Shown one piece after another: positions 1 to 6,672 of a stretch of 8,392 nt of DNA; the stretch's first letter is position 1, and the number at the start of each line of letters is the position of its first letter. Origin of the DNA: Clostridium sp. CAG:169 (GTDB lineage: Bacteria > Bacillota > Clostridia > Oscillospirales > Ruminococcaceae). The position numbers and the translations under genes are program-made. A model generated the notes under the pieces. It made no database searches. It worked only from the letters and a program-made list of their open reading frames with translations, and had not been told where the DNA came from. The DNA is taken from NCBI GenBank assembly GCA_000435195.1, contig FR880171.1, positions 1-8,392 of the forward strand, written 5' to 3'.

Positions 1-977
1 ACGCTCTTTTGCTTTCGCTGCGCAGCCAGGATTCCTCTGTTTCCTGTGTCTCCCGTCTGCCGATGGTGCAAACCACCCTCACTCTTTCTCCACTGTACGA
101 CGAAAACCGTGTCTTCATTGCGGCAGTGGTTCACTTTGCCGTCAGCTCCACCGAGATGTTCCCCAGTGATGTCAACCGTGCGCAGCAGATGCTGCAAAAC
201 TTCAACACCACCCTGCGCGACCCGCTCGGTATGATTTTTTCCGGCATTATCTCCATGACCCGCCGTCTGGAGGTGGATGATACTGCATCCTGCGAGCAGC
301 TGTTGCAGCAGCTAAACAACTCCTGCTATCATATGCTCAAATCCTGCAACAGCCTTTCGGAATATACTGGCTACTCCAACGGTCTGACGCTGCTCAATTT
401 AAAATCGGTTTTTCTTAACCTGTTTTTGGAGGACCTCTTCCGGCATTTACAGATGTTTGCTCGCCGCGCCGGCATCGAAATGACCTACGCGCTGCCCAAA
501 CAGGAAATCCAGATGAATCTGGACCCCGATAAACTTATCATCGTACTGTCCAGCCTGATGTCCAACAGCATCGCCTTTTTACAAGACAATACCGAAGAGC
601 GGTACATCCACATCGAGGTCCTTGCCAGCAATCATACTGTCCGCTTCATCTTTTCGGACAACGGTCCCGGCATTCCTTCGGAGGCTCTGCCGCACGTCTT
701 TGAACCGTACTTCACCTACGGACGACACGACCGGCAGTTCACACACCTGGGACTGGGACTGACCATCTGCAAGATGATTATCAACCACCACGACGGTGAT
801 ATTTCCATCCTTTCTTCTTCGGATGGAACGGCTGTCAGCTTCACCCTTTCCCGCGATTTAAAAGGGGATGAAAATACCAAGCTGACCTTCTGCGACAATC
901 CGGTGGAATATCTGACCAACTCCTACTCGCCGATGTATGTCTATCTGTCCGACGTCTGCGAGTGGATTCCCATTTAA
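1..977 (+). CDS. Histidine-kinase-like ATPase, C-terminal part (5' truncated), lacking the phosphoacceptor His
   Basis: The reading frame is open to the left edge, so the start lies outside the window; the first possible start inside is TTG at 9, and residue numbers count from it. Residues about 10-45 look like the end of a PAS-type sensor domain. Residues 60-125 form the dimerisation helices: the H-box region reads FNTTLRDPL (65-73), where active kinases have F-S-H-E-L-R-T-P-L, so Thr67 (codon 207-209) stands where the phosphorylated His belongs. The HATPase_c domain appears complete: N box with Asn186, G1 motif DNGPGI (217-222), F box FEPYF (231-235), G2 motif GLGLT (247-251), and a final beta strand near 275-281. 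About 40 residues of unrecognised tail follow. The ATP site suggests nucleotide binding, but ordinary His autophosphorylation at this position is impossible. No response regulator lies downstream. It may act as a pseudokinase or regulatory partner; that is inference. Confidence 0.82.
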   Translation, partial: ALLLSLRSQDSSVSCVSRLPMVQTTLTLSPLYDENRVFIAAVVHFAVSSTEMFPSDVNRAQQMLQNFNTTLRDPLGMIFSGIISMTRRLEVDDTASCEQLLQQLNNSCYHMLKSCNSLSEYTGYSNGLTLLNLKSVFLNLFLEDLFRHLQMFARRAGIEMTYALPKQEIQMNLDPDKLIIVLSSLMSNSIAFLQDNTEERYIHIEVLASNHTVRFIFSDNGPGIPSEALPHVFEPYFTYGRHDRQFTHLGLGLTICKMIINHHDGDISILSSSDGTAVSFTLSRDLKGDENTKLTFCDNPVEYLTNSYSPMYVYLSDVCEWIPI

Positions 978-989
978 ATTTTGACTGTT

Positions 990-1030
990 AAAAAAGGAGC
1001 GCTTTTTAGCGCTCCTTTTGATTTTTCTGT
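990..1030 (+). terminator. Intrinsic terminator after the kinase-like gene, probably bidirectional
   Basis: A perfect 12-bp inverted repeat (992-1003 with 1008-1019, core AGGAGCGCT) closes a TTTT loop and is followed by a T-rich stretch. It begins 14 bases after the stop codon of the plus-strand gene. The six A's at 990-995 give a T tract on the minus strand too, so it can back up the fakA terminator. Confidence 0.9.
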
Positions 1031-1033
1031 TTT

Positions 1034-1064
1034 AAAAAAAGAAGGGCTGTGACGCAGCCCTTCT
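1034..1064 (-). terminator. Intrinsic terminator of the asp23-fakA unit
   Basis: Read on the minus strand, a 10-bp stem (1055-1064 with 1040-1049, core AGAAGGGCTG) with a 5-base loop is followed by a run of T's (complement of 1034-1040). It lies 8 bases beyond the fakA stop codon. The minus-strand transcript therefore ends here rather than continuing into another gene. Confidence 0.92.
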
Positions 1065-1072
1065 GAAAAGAT

Positions 1073-2746
1073 TTATTCAACCGAGATAATAAAGTAGTAG
1101 ACCGGCTGTTTGCCTTCAATCAGAACGACCTCGACATCGTCGCCCAGCTTTTCCGCTACCGCTTCCCGAATCTGCTCTGCCTGCTCTTCTGCGACGTCTT
1201 CGCCGTAGATCAGGGTCACAAAGCTGCTGTCCTTGGTCTTTCTCATCAGATTATGGGTCAGCTTGACAACCGTCTTTTTCAGATCGGTTTCTACAAACGC
1301 CATCTTTCCGTTTTCCAGAGCCAGCAATTCGCCTTTTTTGATGTTGTGTCCTTCATAGTCGCTGTCGCGTGCTGCAAAGGTGACCGAACCGGTGCCGACA
1401 CGTTCATACGCCTTGACCATGTTCATCATGTTCTGCTTGCGGTCTGCCTCCGGGTCGAATGCCAGCATAGCGGACAGTCCCTGCGGAACGGTGCGGGTCT
1501 GCAAAACATATACCTTGCGGTCTGCCAGATTGGCTGCCTGCTCCGCTGCCATGATGATGTTCTTGTTGTTTGGCAGTACAAACACCCGCTTTGCCGCTGT
1601 GGCATGGATAGCAGAGAGGATGTCCTCGGTGGACGGGTTCATGGTCTGACCGCCGCTGACCACATTATCTACACCCAGGTCGGTGAACAGCTGTTTGATG
1701 CCATCACCCGCAGCCACCGCTACAAAACCGTACTCCTTCTCCGGGTCTACCGCCTTGTATGGGAATGCCGGCTTGCCTTCTGCTTCCAGGTCCACCAGCT
1801 TGTTGTTGTCGCCGTGCTGCTCTTTCATGTTGTCGATCTTCATGTTGGTCAGATAGCCCAGCTTGAGCGCTGCCTGAATAGCGTTGCCCGGCTCATTGGT
1901 ATGTACATGACACTTGATGATCTCCTCATCGTCCACTACAACGACACAGTCGCCGATGGATTCCAGATAGGCGCGCAGAGCCAGCGGGTCTGCGTTCGGG
2001 TCCTCTTTATTGATGATGAACTCGGTGCAGTAGCAGAAGTGGATGTCCTCTTCGTTAAATTCTGCTGCCACGCCGTGTGCCTTCTTTTCCTTAGGAGCTG
2101 CCTGCTGTTCCTCCAGGGAGGCAACAATCTCGCCGCCCTCGATGACCGACAGCATCCCCTTCCAGACTTCTACAAAGCCCTGTCCGCCCGCATCGACTAC
2201 GCCGGCTTTTTTGAGCACCGGCAGCATCTCCGGTGTCTGTGCCAGAGCATCCTGCGCGCTGACCAGGATTTCTTTCCACATCTGTGCTGCGGTCAGCTGC
2301 TCTTCCTGCGCTGCCAGCTGCTGTGCGTGCTCGCCTGCCAGTCTTGCTACAGTCAGGATGGTACCCTCTGTCGGCTTCATAACTGCTTTGTACGCGGCGG
2401 TGACACCCATCGACAATGCGTTTGCAATGTCCTTTGCATCTGCCTCCTCCTTGCCCTCCAAGCCTTTGGAGAAGCCACGGAACAGCAGAGAAAGGATGAC
2501 GCCGGAGTTTCCTCTTGCGCCGCGCAGCAAAGCAGAGGCTGCCTTTTTGGCTACCTGCTCAACGGTCGGGTCATCCCGCAGGGTTTCCAGCTCCCGTTTT
2601 GCCGCATTGATGGTCATCGACATATTTGTTCCGGTGTCGCCGTCCGGTACAGGGAATACATTGAGCGCGTCTACCTGCTGTCTGCAATTTGAAATGCTGT
2701 TTGCGCCAGAGATAAACGCATCCCTGAGCTGAGTTCCCTTTATCAC
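1073..2746 (-). CDS. fakA: Fatty acid kinase subunit FakA (DAK2/YloV family)
   Basis: FakA is the cytosolic ATP-dependent kinase that phosphorylates fatty acids held by a FakB (DegV-type) protein, feeding exogenous fatty acids into phospholipid synthesis. Numbered from the GTG at 2746, the 557-residue protein has the DhaL/DAK2 domain in its first 200 residues: Mg-ATP motif FPVPDGDTGTNM (31-42, with Asp35 and Asp37), GARGNSG (76-82) and VDAGGQGF (184-191). A middle domain follows with CYCTEF (238-243) and HVHTNEPG (280-287), whose Cys and His residues fit the known FakA zinc site. The last 200 residues are the DegV-like domain with GGQTMNPSTED (365-375). Length fits the family (about 550). An in-frame ATG at 2779 gives 11 more residues but has no ribosome site; GTG at 2746 follows AAGGAG by 9 bases and matches the usual N-terminus. 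asp23 lies 37 bases upstream. No fakB is in the window. Confidence 0.95.
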   Translation of the reverse strand: MIKGTQLRDAFISGANSISNCRQQVDALNVFPVPDGDTGTNMSMTINAAKRELETLRDDPTVEQVAKKAASALLRGARGNSGVILSLLFRGFSKGLEGKEEADAKDIANALSMGVTAAYKAVMKPTEGTILTVARLAGEHAQQLAAQEEQLTAAQMWKEILVSAQDALAQTPEMLPVLKKAGVVDAGGQGFVEVWKGMLSVIEGGEIVASLEEQQAAPKEKKAHGVAAEFNEEDIHFCYCTEFIINKEDPNADPLALRAYLESIGDCVVVVDDEEIIKCHVHTNEPGNAIQAALKLGYLTNMKIDNMKEQHGDNNKLVDLEAEGKPAFPYKAVDPEKEYGFVAVAAGDGIKQLFTDLGVDNVVSGGQTMNPSTEDILSAIHATAAKRVFVLPNNKNIIMAAEQAANLADRKVYVLQTRTVPQGLSAMLAFDPEADRKQNMMNMVKAYERVGTGSVTFAARDSDYEGHNIKKGELLALENGKMAFVETDLKKTVVKLTHNLMRKTKDSSFVTLIYGEDVAEEQAEQIREAVAEKLGDDVEVVLIEGKQPVYYFIISVE

Positions 2747-2755
2747 GATAATACA

Positions 2756-2761
2756 CTCCTT
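2756..2761 (-). promoter_or_regulatory. Ribosome binding site that fixes the fakA start
   Basis: AAGGAG on the minus strand lies 9 bases before GTG (2744-2746). The alternative ATG at 2777-2779 lies upstream of this site and has no purine-rich sequence of its own, so the GTG is preferred. Confidence 0.75.
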
Positions 2762-2783
2762 ACCAAAAGATTCATCCATGACG

Positions 2784-3134
2784 CTACTGCTTCATATCGT
2801 CAACAAACACGTTGACCTTTGCCACCTGAAGACCGGTTGCCTCCTCGACGGTGTAGCGTACTTTGTTGACAATGCTCTTGACGATGGCGGAGATATTAAC
2901 GCCGTAGGTAACTGCGATGTGCAGATCGATGACAAGACCACCGGCAACGGTGCGCACTTTAACACCCTTGTCCTGTGCCTCGTCCTTTTTCAGAATATAT
3001 CTCAGTCCCTGGGAAGCCGTGCTTTCTACCATACCGGCAACGCCGAAGCACTCGGAGGCAGCATGGCCGACCAGGTTTGCAAAATAATCCTGTGAGATCT
3101 CGATCGCTCCAAGATGATTCTCAAATTTAATCAT
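2784..3134 (-). CDS. Asp23/Gls24 family envelope stress protein (YloU-like)
   Basis: This 116-residue protein belongs to the Asp23/Gls24 (DUF322) family. The family signatures are visible: an N-terminal IEISQDYFANLVGHAA segment (12-27), a central strand GGLVIDLHIAVTYGVNI (65-81), and the C-terminal helix and strand ending KVNVFVDDMK. There is no signal peptide or membrane segment, so it is soluble, although family members such as Staphylococcus Asp23 associate with the membrane through partners and are tied to cell wall stress. It is the first gene of a pair with fakA, the same order as yloU-yloV in Bacillus. AAAGGA (3146-3151) lies 11 bases before the ATG, a slightly long spacing. The biochemical function of the family is not known. 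Confidence 0.93.
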   Translation of the reverse strand: MIKFENHLGAIEISQDYFANLVGHAASECFGVAGMVESTASQGLRYILKKDEAQDKGVKVRTVAGGLVIDLHIAVTYGVNISAIVKSIVNKVRYTVEEATGLQVAKVNVFVDDMKQ

Positions 3135-3155
3135 AAATCACACGTTCCTTTCTAT

Positions 3156-3170
3156 GCGTCCGACCGACGC
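3156..3170 (-). promoter_or_regulatory. Short hairpin in the asp23 leader
   Basis: GCGTC and GACGC (3156-3160 and 3166-3170) can form a 5-bp GC-rich stem with a 5-base loop, four bases upstream of the asp23 ribosome site. On the plus strand it is followed by six T's and would resemble a weak terminator, but no plus-strand gene precedes it. A role in mRNA stability or start-site access is possible; nothing in the sequence shows it. Confidence 0.3.
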
Positions 3171-3176
3171 TTTTTT

Positions 3177-3223
3177 AAGGGCATAATTGTCAATAAAATA
3201 ATTATACCGTATTTTATGCCTTT
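3177..3223. repeat. Inverted repeat around the predicted asp23 promoter
   Basis: GGCATAA (3180-3186) and TTATGCC (3214-3220) are perfect inverted arms; with one G-T wobble the match extends to AAGGGCATAA and TTATGCCTTT (3177-3186, 3214-3223). The 27-base AT-rich centre holds the predicted -10 hexamer of asp23. The placement over a promoter would suit an operator, but AT-rich DNA forms such repeats by chance. Confidence 0.35.
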
Positions 3224-3232
3224 TGAACAGGC
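3201..3232 (-). promoter_or_regulatory. Predicted promoter for asp23-fakA
   Basis: A perfect TATAAT lies on the minus strand at 3201-3206, about 70 bases upstream of the asp23 start, in an AT-rich stretch. The -35 region at 17-base spacing reads TGTTCA (3224-3229), which matches poorly. A TTGACA at 3188-3193 lies just downstream but has no -10 partner at proper spacing. The 196-base gap between the binding-protein gene and asp23 is the natural place for this promoter. Confidence 0.5.
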
Positions 3233-3330
3233 TTTCTATTTCATTTTCATCCATTTCATGCTTTATTTACAAATCCCCGCTGCCAGAAAGAGGTCGATAG
3301 GTGAAAATTTAACAACCGTTACAAACCTTT

Positions 3331-4842
3331 TTAGGACTGCCAGCTGTCGATATTGTAAAACAAATCGCTGCGCAGGGCGGTCACTCCCAAGGTGTGCTGG
3401 CGCGAAAAGCAGAAGGAGCCACTGCGAAAAGCAAGCGGGATAACGGGATATTCCTGCACAAATTGCGCTGCAAAGGCATCCCAGCTCTCACCTGTGGAGT
3501 AGGCGGTCTGATACAGGGAGAGCAGCTGCTGCGAAGGAGCTGCACCGTAGCCGTAATGCTCCCCGCGGGTGAACAGATGGCTCAAATCCATGTCGTCCCC
3601 CAGCAGCAGCTCGCCCAGATACAGGTCATAGCTGCCCGATTCCAAGGCAGAAAAGTAGTCTTCGCTCGCTCTACCGTCCAGCGTGATTTGAATTCCCACC
3701 TGTGCCAGCTGTGCTGCCAGCTGGTTTGCCAGCTGCGCCCGGTCCGCGCCGTCGGTGCTGTACAAAAGGGTCAGCTCCAGCATTTCTCCATCATCCAAAG
3801 CGCCTGCCTGAGTCAGCATCTGCTTTGCTTCATCGATGTTCTGCGCCGGAACAGTATAGCCTTCCATTGCAAAAAAGTCGGGATGCAGCGGCAGGTCGCT
3901 TGCCTTGCCCGAGGTGGTCAGCGAGGTGCGCATCAGATAATCGCGGTCGATTGCCCGACTGATTGCTTTGCGGACTTCCGCATTTGCCGTTTGCCCTCGA
4001 GAGGCGTTTGCACCCAGAAAAATCAACTGATTGGCGGTCACCGGATAGTTGCCTGCCGACAGGTTGCTGATGTCCGCCGAAGCGCCGTCGATGTACAGGC
4101 AGTCGATCTTTCCCAGCTTCAGGCTGTAGGTCTCTACATCCGTTTTTTTCAATGGAATCATTTCGATGCGCTGGATGCTCGGCTGCTTCCCCCAATAGGA
4201 AAGATTGCGTTCCAAAAGGACGCTGTCCTCCCCCTGGGATGCCAGACGGTACCGTCCTGTGCCGATATAGCGGCTGCCATCCCACTTGGCTACCGGAAAG
4301 GTCATCAGGTTGGCAAACAAAGCATCCGGCTGATGCAGTGTGACCTGCACACTGTTCCCCGAAACTTTGTGGCTGGCGATATTTTCCAGCCGTGCCCGAT
4401 AGTAGGAGCCTTCTGCCAACGCCAGCGTCAAGCTGTCGTCGATGTGCTTTGCTGTCAAAAGTGAGCCGTCCGAAAATTCAATCCCCTCTTTTACCGTCAG
4501 TGTCCACTCGGTCCCACTGCCGGAAACCTCTGCCAGCGCCGGCTGGGTGGAAAAATCGGTCTGAAGGCTGACCGGTGCATCATACAGCAGTGTAGCTGCC
4601 GAACGGCTGTTCAGCTGCGCACAGTTCCAGGGCGAAGCGGTCAACAGGTCGTAGTCGCCCGATATTTTCAGCTGCTCCAGGTGCTGTTGCTCCTCCTGCT
4701 GTGTCTGCTCCTGTTCGGTCACATTGGGGCTAAAAGCCTGCTTTTCTCCAATCTGTGCCTGTCCGCATCCGCTCAGGCTGCCGGCAAGCAGTCCCAGCAC
4801 GACCAGCGCCGCCGCTGCCCTTTGATTCAATCGTTCTTTCAT
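3331..4842 (-). CDS. ABC transporter substrate-binding lipoprotein, family 5 (peptide/nickel type)
   Basis: A 503-residue extracytoplasmic solute-binding protein. Residues 1-25 are a lipoprotein signal: Lys/Arg start, hydrophobic core AALVVLGLLAG, then lipobox LSGC with Cys26 as the lipidated residue. A short Gln/Glu-rich linker (about 40-57) leads to the SBP_bac_5 fold. Recognisable stretches are the early GTEWTLTVKEGIEFSDG strand-turn (about 109-125), DSLTLALAEG, YIGTGRYRL (192-200), NLSYWG (213-218) and the AISRAIDRDYL helix (about 292-302). Family members bind oligopeptides, dipeptides, nickel or similar ligands; specificity cannot be read here. AGAAGGA lies 7 bases before the ATG. ymdB ends 26 bases upstream, so the two are probably co-transcribed. 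No permease or ATPase gene is in the window, so it is an orphan here and would need a transporter encoded elsewhere or act as a sensor. No convincing terminator follows; some read-through into asp23 is possible. Confidence 0.9.
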   Translation of the reverse strand: MKERLNQRAAAALVVLGLLAGSLSGCGQAQIGEKQAFSPNVTEQEQTQQEEQQHLEQLKISGDYDLLTASPWNCAQLNSRSAATLLYDAPVSLQTDFSTQPALAEVSGSGTEWTLTVKEGIEFSDGSLLTAKHIDDSLTLALAEGSYYRARLENIASHKVSGNSVQVTLHQPDALFANLMTFPVAKWDGSRYIGTGRYRLASQGEDSVLLERNLSYWGKQPSIQRIEMIPLKKTDVETYSLKLGKIDCLYIDGASADISNLSAGNYPVTANQLIFLGANASRGQTANAEVRKAISRAIDRDYLMRTSLTTSGKASDLPLHPDFFAMEGYTVPAQNIDEAKQMLTQAGALDDGEMLELTLLYSTDGADRAQLANQLAAQLAQVGIQITLDGRASEDYFSALESGSYDLYLGELLLGDDMDLSHLFTRGEHYGYGAAPSQQLLSLYQTAYSTGESWDAFAAQFVQEYPVIPLAFRSGSFCFSRQHTLGVTALRSDLFYNIDSWQS

Positions 4843-4868
4843 TTTCTATTCCTTCTCATCTTTCCACA

Positions 4869-5639
4869 TCAATCCGCAACGCTGACCCGCTGGATGCTCT
4901 GCGCCTTTCCGGTGGACTGGTCGACGGAAATTACCACGCCGTTCAGTTCAATTTCCTTCGGGTCATACTCAAAGCGGGCAGGCATATTATCAATAAACTT
5001 TTTGATGATGATTTCCTGCTTGACCCCAAGCACCGAGTTTTTGCCGCCGCACATCCCGGCATCGGTGATATACGCTGTCCCCTTTGGCAGCACCCGTTCG
5101 TCTGCCGTCTGTACATGGGTGTGGGTACCAATCACAGCGGACACCCTGCCGTCCAGATAGTAGCCCATCGCCTTTTTCTCGGAGGTCATTTCCGCGTGCA
5201 GGTCCACCAGAATATTTTTGGTACCCGCCTTTTGCAGCAGACGGTCGACCGTTTCAAAGGGGTTGGCGCAGTTGTCCATTGCCATCTGTCCCTGCAGATT
5301 GATGACACACAGCTGCCAGCGCAGGCAGTCCAGCACAAACATTCCGCTGCCGGGCACACTGGGGTGGTAGTTTGCCGGTCGAATGATTCCCTTTTCTTCC
5401 TCAAGCAGCGGGTAAATCTCTCTTCGTTTAAGGACATGGTTGCCGGTGGTGATGACATCCGCGCCCGCATCGAACAGCATCTGCGCACTTTCCGGCGTGA
5501 TTCCATTGCCCTCGGCAGAATTTTCCCCGTTGATGATGCAGGCGTCAATGGCATACAGTTTCTTTAAGCTGCGCAGATGGCGCATGACCGCCTGACAGCC
5601 TGCTTTTCCGACAACGTCCCCTAAAAATAAAATATTCAA
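4869..5639 (-). CDS. ymdB: YmdB-type metallophosphoesterase (2',3'-cyclic nucleotide phosphodiesterase, TIGR00282 family)
   Basis: A cytosolic calcineurin-like phosphoesterase of the YmdB family; in Bacillus subtilis YmdB hydrolyses 2',3'-cAMP and affects biofilm and motility gene expression. The 256 residues match the family length. Dinuclear metal ligands are all present: Asp8 in FLGDVVG, Glu39 and Asn40 in NGEN, Asn67 and His68 in TTGNH, His148 in DLHAE, and His173 and His175 in GTHTHVQTAD. The family stretches RPANYHP, VINLQGQ and KGTAYITDAGMCG also appear. The start is TTG at 5637-5639, overlapping the TGA stop of the protease gene (TTGA); AAGGAA (5648-5653) lies 8 bases before it and the protein starts exactly where the family does (MNILFLGDVVG). 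In Bacillus ymdB follows rny (RNase Y); here the neighbours are a CPBP protease and a binding protein. Confidence 0.95.
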   Translation of the reverse strand: MNILFLGDVVGKAGCQAVMRHLRSLKKLYAIDACIINGENSAEGNGITPESAQMLFDAGADVITTGNHVLKRREIYPLLEEEKGIIRPANYHPSVPGSGMFVLDCLRWQLCVINLQGQMAMDNCANPFETVDRLLQKAGTKNILVDLHAEMTSEKKAMGYYLDGRVSAVIGTHTHVQTADERVLPKGTAYITDAGMCGGKNSVLGVKQEIIIKKFIDNMPARFEYDPKEIELNGVVISVDQSTGKAQSIQRVSVAD

Positions 5640-6544
5640 TTTCTCTTTTCCTTCCTCTCAAAAACTTTGCATCCTCTTACTTCCAGCAGACCCTTTCGCC
5701 TGCATCGACTCAGACTGAGGCAAGCAAAGGCAAGATAAACCACAATAGAAACGATGGATGCCTCGATGCCAAAGTCACCGCCGGTCAGCAGCAGCGAATC
5801 GCTGTCCAACAGATACTGCGCCCATACGTCGCTGTCTGCGACCGTGCCGATGTGCAGCAGACCGCCGACCATCACAAGATTCCATACCCCGTGCATCAAA
5901 GCTGCCGACCAGATGCTGTTGTTTTCCAGTGTCACCAGTGAAAACAGGATGCCCACCAGACTTCCCGCTATCATCAGCTGCAAAAAACTGGGCAAGTCCA
6001 TCGGTCTGCCAATCAGATGCAAGGCGGCAAACAGCACCGAAGGGAGCAAAACAGCCGCCCAGCGTCCCACCAGCCGTTCCAGCACCGTAAGAAAAACGCC
6101 GCGAAAAATTGCCTCCTCCACGATACCGGCTCCCAGCCCGATGACACAGACCGCAGCGCTCAACAAAGCAGCCAACTGCTCGTGGGAGAACAGCGCGACC
6201 TCCCAGCTGCCGGGCAGGTTGAGTAAAATCAGGCAGACGATTCCCGGCATTGCCAGCGCAATAACCGTCCACAGCAGAGAAAAGTGAACCGGAAGAATGC
6301 GGCAATCGGCAAGAGACAGACCGAGCGCTTTGCAAACCCAGGACAGTCCGTACAGCACCGACAGAACATACACCACACCGACCGCAAGATTGCACAGGTC
6401 GACCGGAAGCTGCGCCAAAATCAGCAAACTACCAACCGACTGCGACAGCAGCTGCCCGGCTGCCAGCACCGCCAGAGAAAGCAATGCAAGCAGCCCTTTG
6501 CTCCATGAAAGTTTTCTGCTTTTTACTGTCTGTTCCTTTTGCAT
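5636..6544 (-). CDS. CPBP family intramembrane metalloprotease (Abi/CAAX-type)
   Basis: A 302-residue polytopic membrane protein with about seven or eight hydrophobic segments, the first near 17-35 and the last near 263-279, ending in a basic cytoplasmic tail (280-302). The CPBP/ABI catalytic motifs are complete: EEAIFR (143-148, Glu143, Glu144, Arg148), FAALH (172-176, His176) and HGVWN (218-222, His218 and Asn222). In the family these residues line a glutamate-dependent proteolytic site inside the membrane; eukaryotic Rce1 cleaves prenylated CAAX proteins, and some bacterial members serve in peptide maturation, bacteriocin self-immunity or sigma-factor regulation. The substrate here is unknown and no peptide precursor gene is visible nearby. 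AGAGGTGG (6549-6556) lies 4 bases before the ATG. It is the first gene of the cluster with ymdB and overlaps it by four bases, so translation is probably coupled. Confidence 0.92.
   Translation of the reverse strand: MQKEQTVKSRKLSWSKGLLALLSLAVLAAGQLLSQSVGSLLILAQLPVDLCNLAVGVVYVLSVLYGLSWVCKALGLSLADCRILPVHFSLLWTVIALAMPGIVCLILLNLPGSWEVALFSHEQLAALLSAAVCVIGLGAGIVEEAIFRGVFLTVLERLVGRWAAVLLPSVLFAALHLIGRPMDLPSFLQLMIAGSLVGILFSLVTLENNSIWSAALMHGVWNLVMVGGLLHIGTVADSDVWAQYLLDSDSLLLTGGDFGIEASIVSIVVYLAFACLSLSRCRRKGLLEVRGCKVFERKEKRN
5648..5657 (-). promoter_or_regulatory. Ribosome binding site supporting the TTG start of ymdB
   Basis: GAGGAAGGAA on the minus strand lies inside the end of the protease gene, 8 bases before the TTG at 5637-5639. 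The strong site compensates for the weak start codon and supports this start over downstream Met codons. Confidence 0.7.
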
Positions 6545-6576
6545 GACCCCACCTCTTTTACACTTGATTCAAAAAC

Positions 6577-6605
6577 AGTGTACCATTCCCTTTTCAATAA
6601 GTCTA
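6577..6605 (-). promoter_or_regulatory. Predicted extended -10 promoter for the CPBP-ymdB-SBP cluster
   Basis: On the minus strand TGGTACACT (6577-6585) forms an extended -10 element (TG-n before TACACT). TAGACT (6600-6605) sits at 17-base spacing as a 4-of-6 match to the -35 consensus. It lies between the terminator of the pseudouridine synthase gene and the protease start, leaving a leader of roughly 25 bases. Confidence 0.4.
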
Positions 6606-6641
6606 CATTTGCCAAAAAACTTTTACAAAATCTTGATAAAC

Positions 6642-6669
6642 AAAAAGGAGAGAACTGCTCTCTCCCTTT
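6642..6669 (-). terminator. Intrinsic terminator of the pseudouridine synthase gene
   Basis: On the minus strand GGAGAG-type arms (6660-6665 with 6647-6652) close a 7-base loop, and a T run (complement of 6642-6646) follows. Outer AAA/TTT pairs can extend the stem past one unpaired base. The hairpin starts within 10 bases of the stop codon and separates the upstream gene pair from the protease cluster. Confidence 0.65.
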
Positions 6670-6672
6670 GTC

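Noticed and set aside
1253..2692. A 479-codon open frame on the plus strand opposite fakA
   Set aside because: The predicted protein is Cys/His/Leu-rich with no family resemblance, lies entirely antisense to a well-matched FakA, and arises from the codon bias of that GC-rich gene.
3156..3176. Plus-strand terminator-like hairpin followed by six T's
   Set aside because: The stem is only 5 bp and no plus-strand gene ends nearby; it is listed as a leader hairpin of asp23 instead.
3188..3193. TTGACA on the minus strand as a -35 box for asp23
   Set aside because: At 16-18 base spacing the sequence is GC-rich (GCGTCG) with no -10 resemblance; the TATAAT lies upstream of it, on the wrong side.
3233..3265. 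Repeated ATTTCAT-like units downstream of the binding-protein gene
   Set aside because: Two imperfect copies in AT-rich sequence, too few and too irregular to call a repeat array.
3394..4464. A 356-codon open frame on the plus strand opposite the binding-protein gene
   Set aside because: No recognisable domain or ribosome site; the opposite strand encodes a complete lipoprotein with signal peptide and family motifs.
5636..6544. CPBP protease as part of a bacteriocin immunity or processing locus
   Set aside because: No small precursor peptide with a double-Gly leader, no radical SAM or ABC exporter gene is visible nearby, so the context does not support it.
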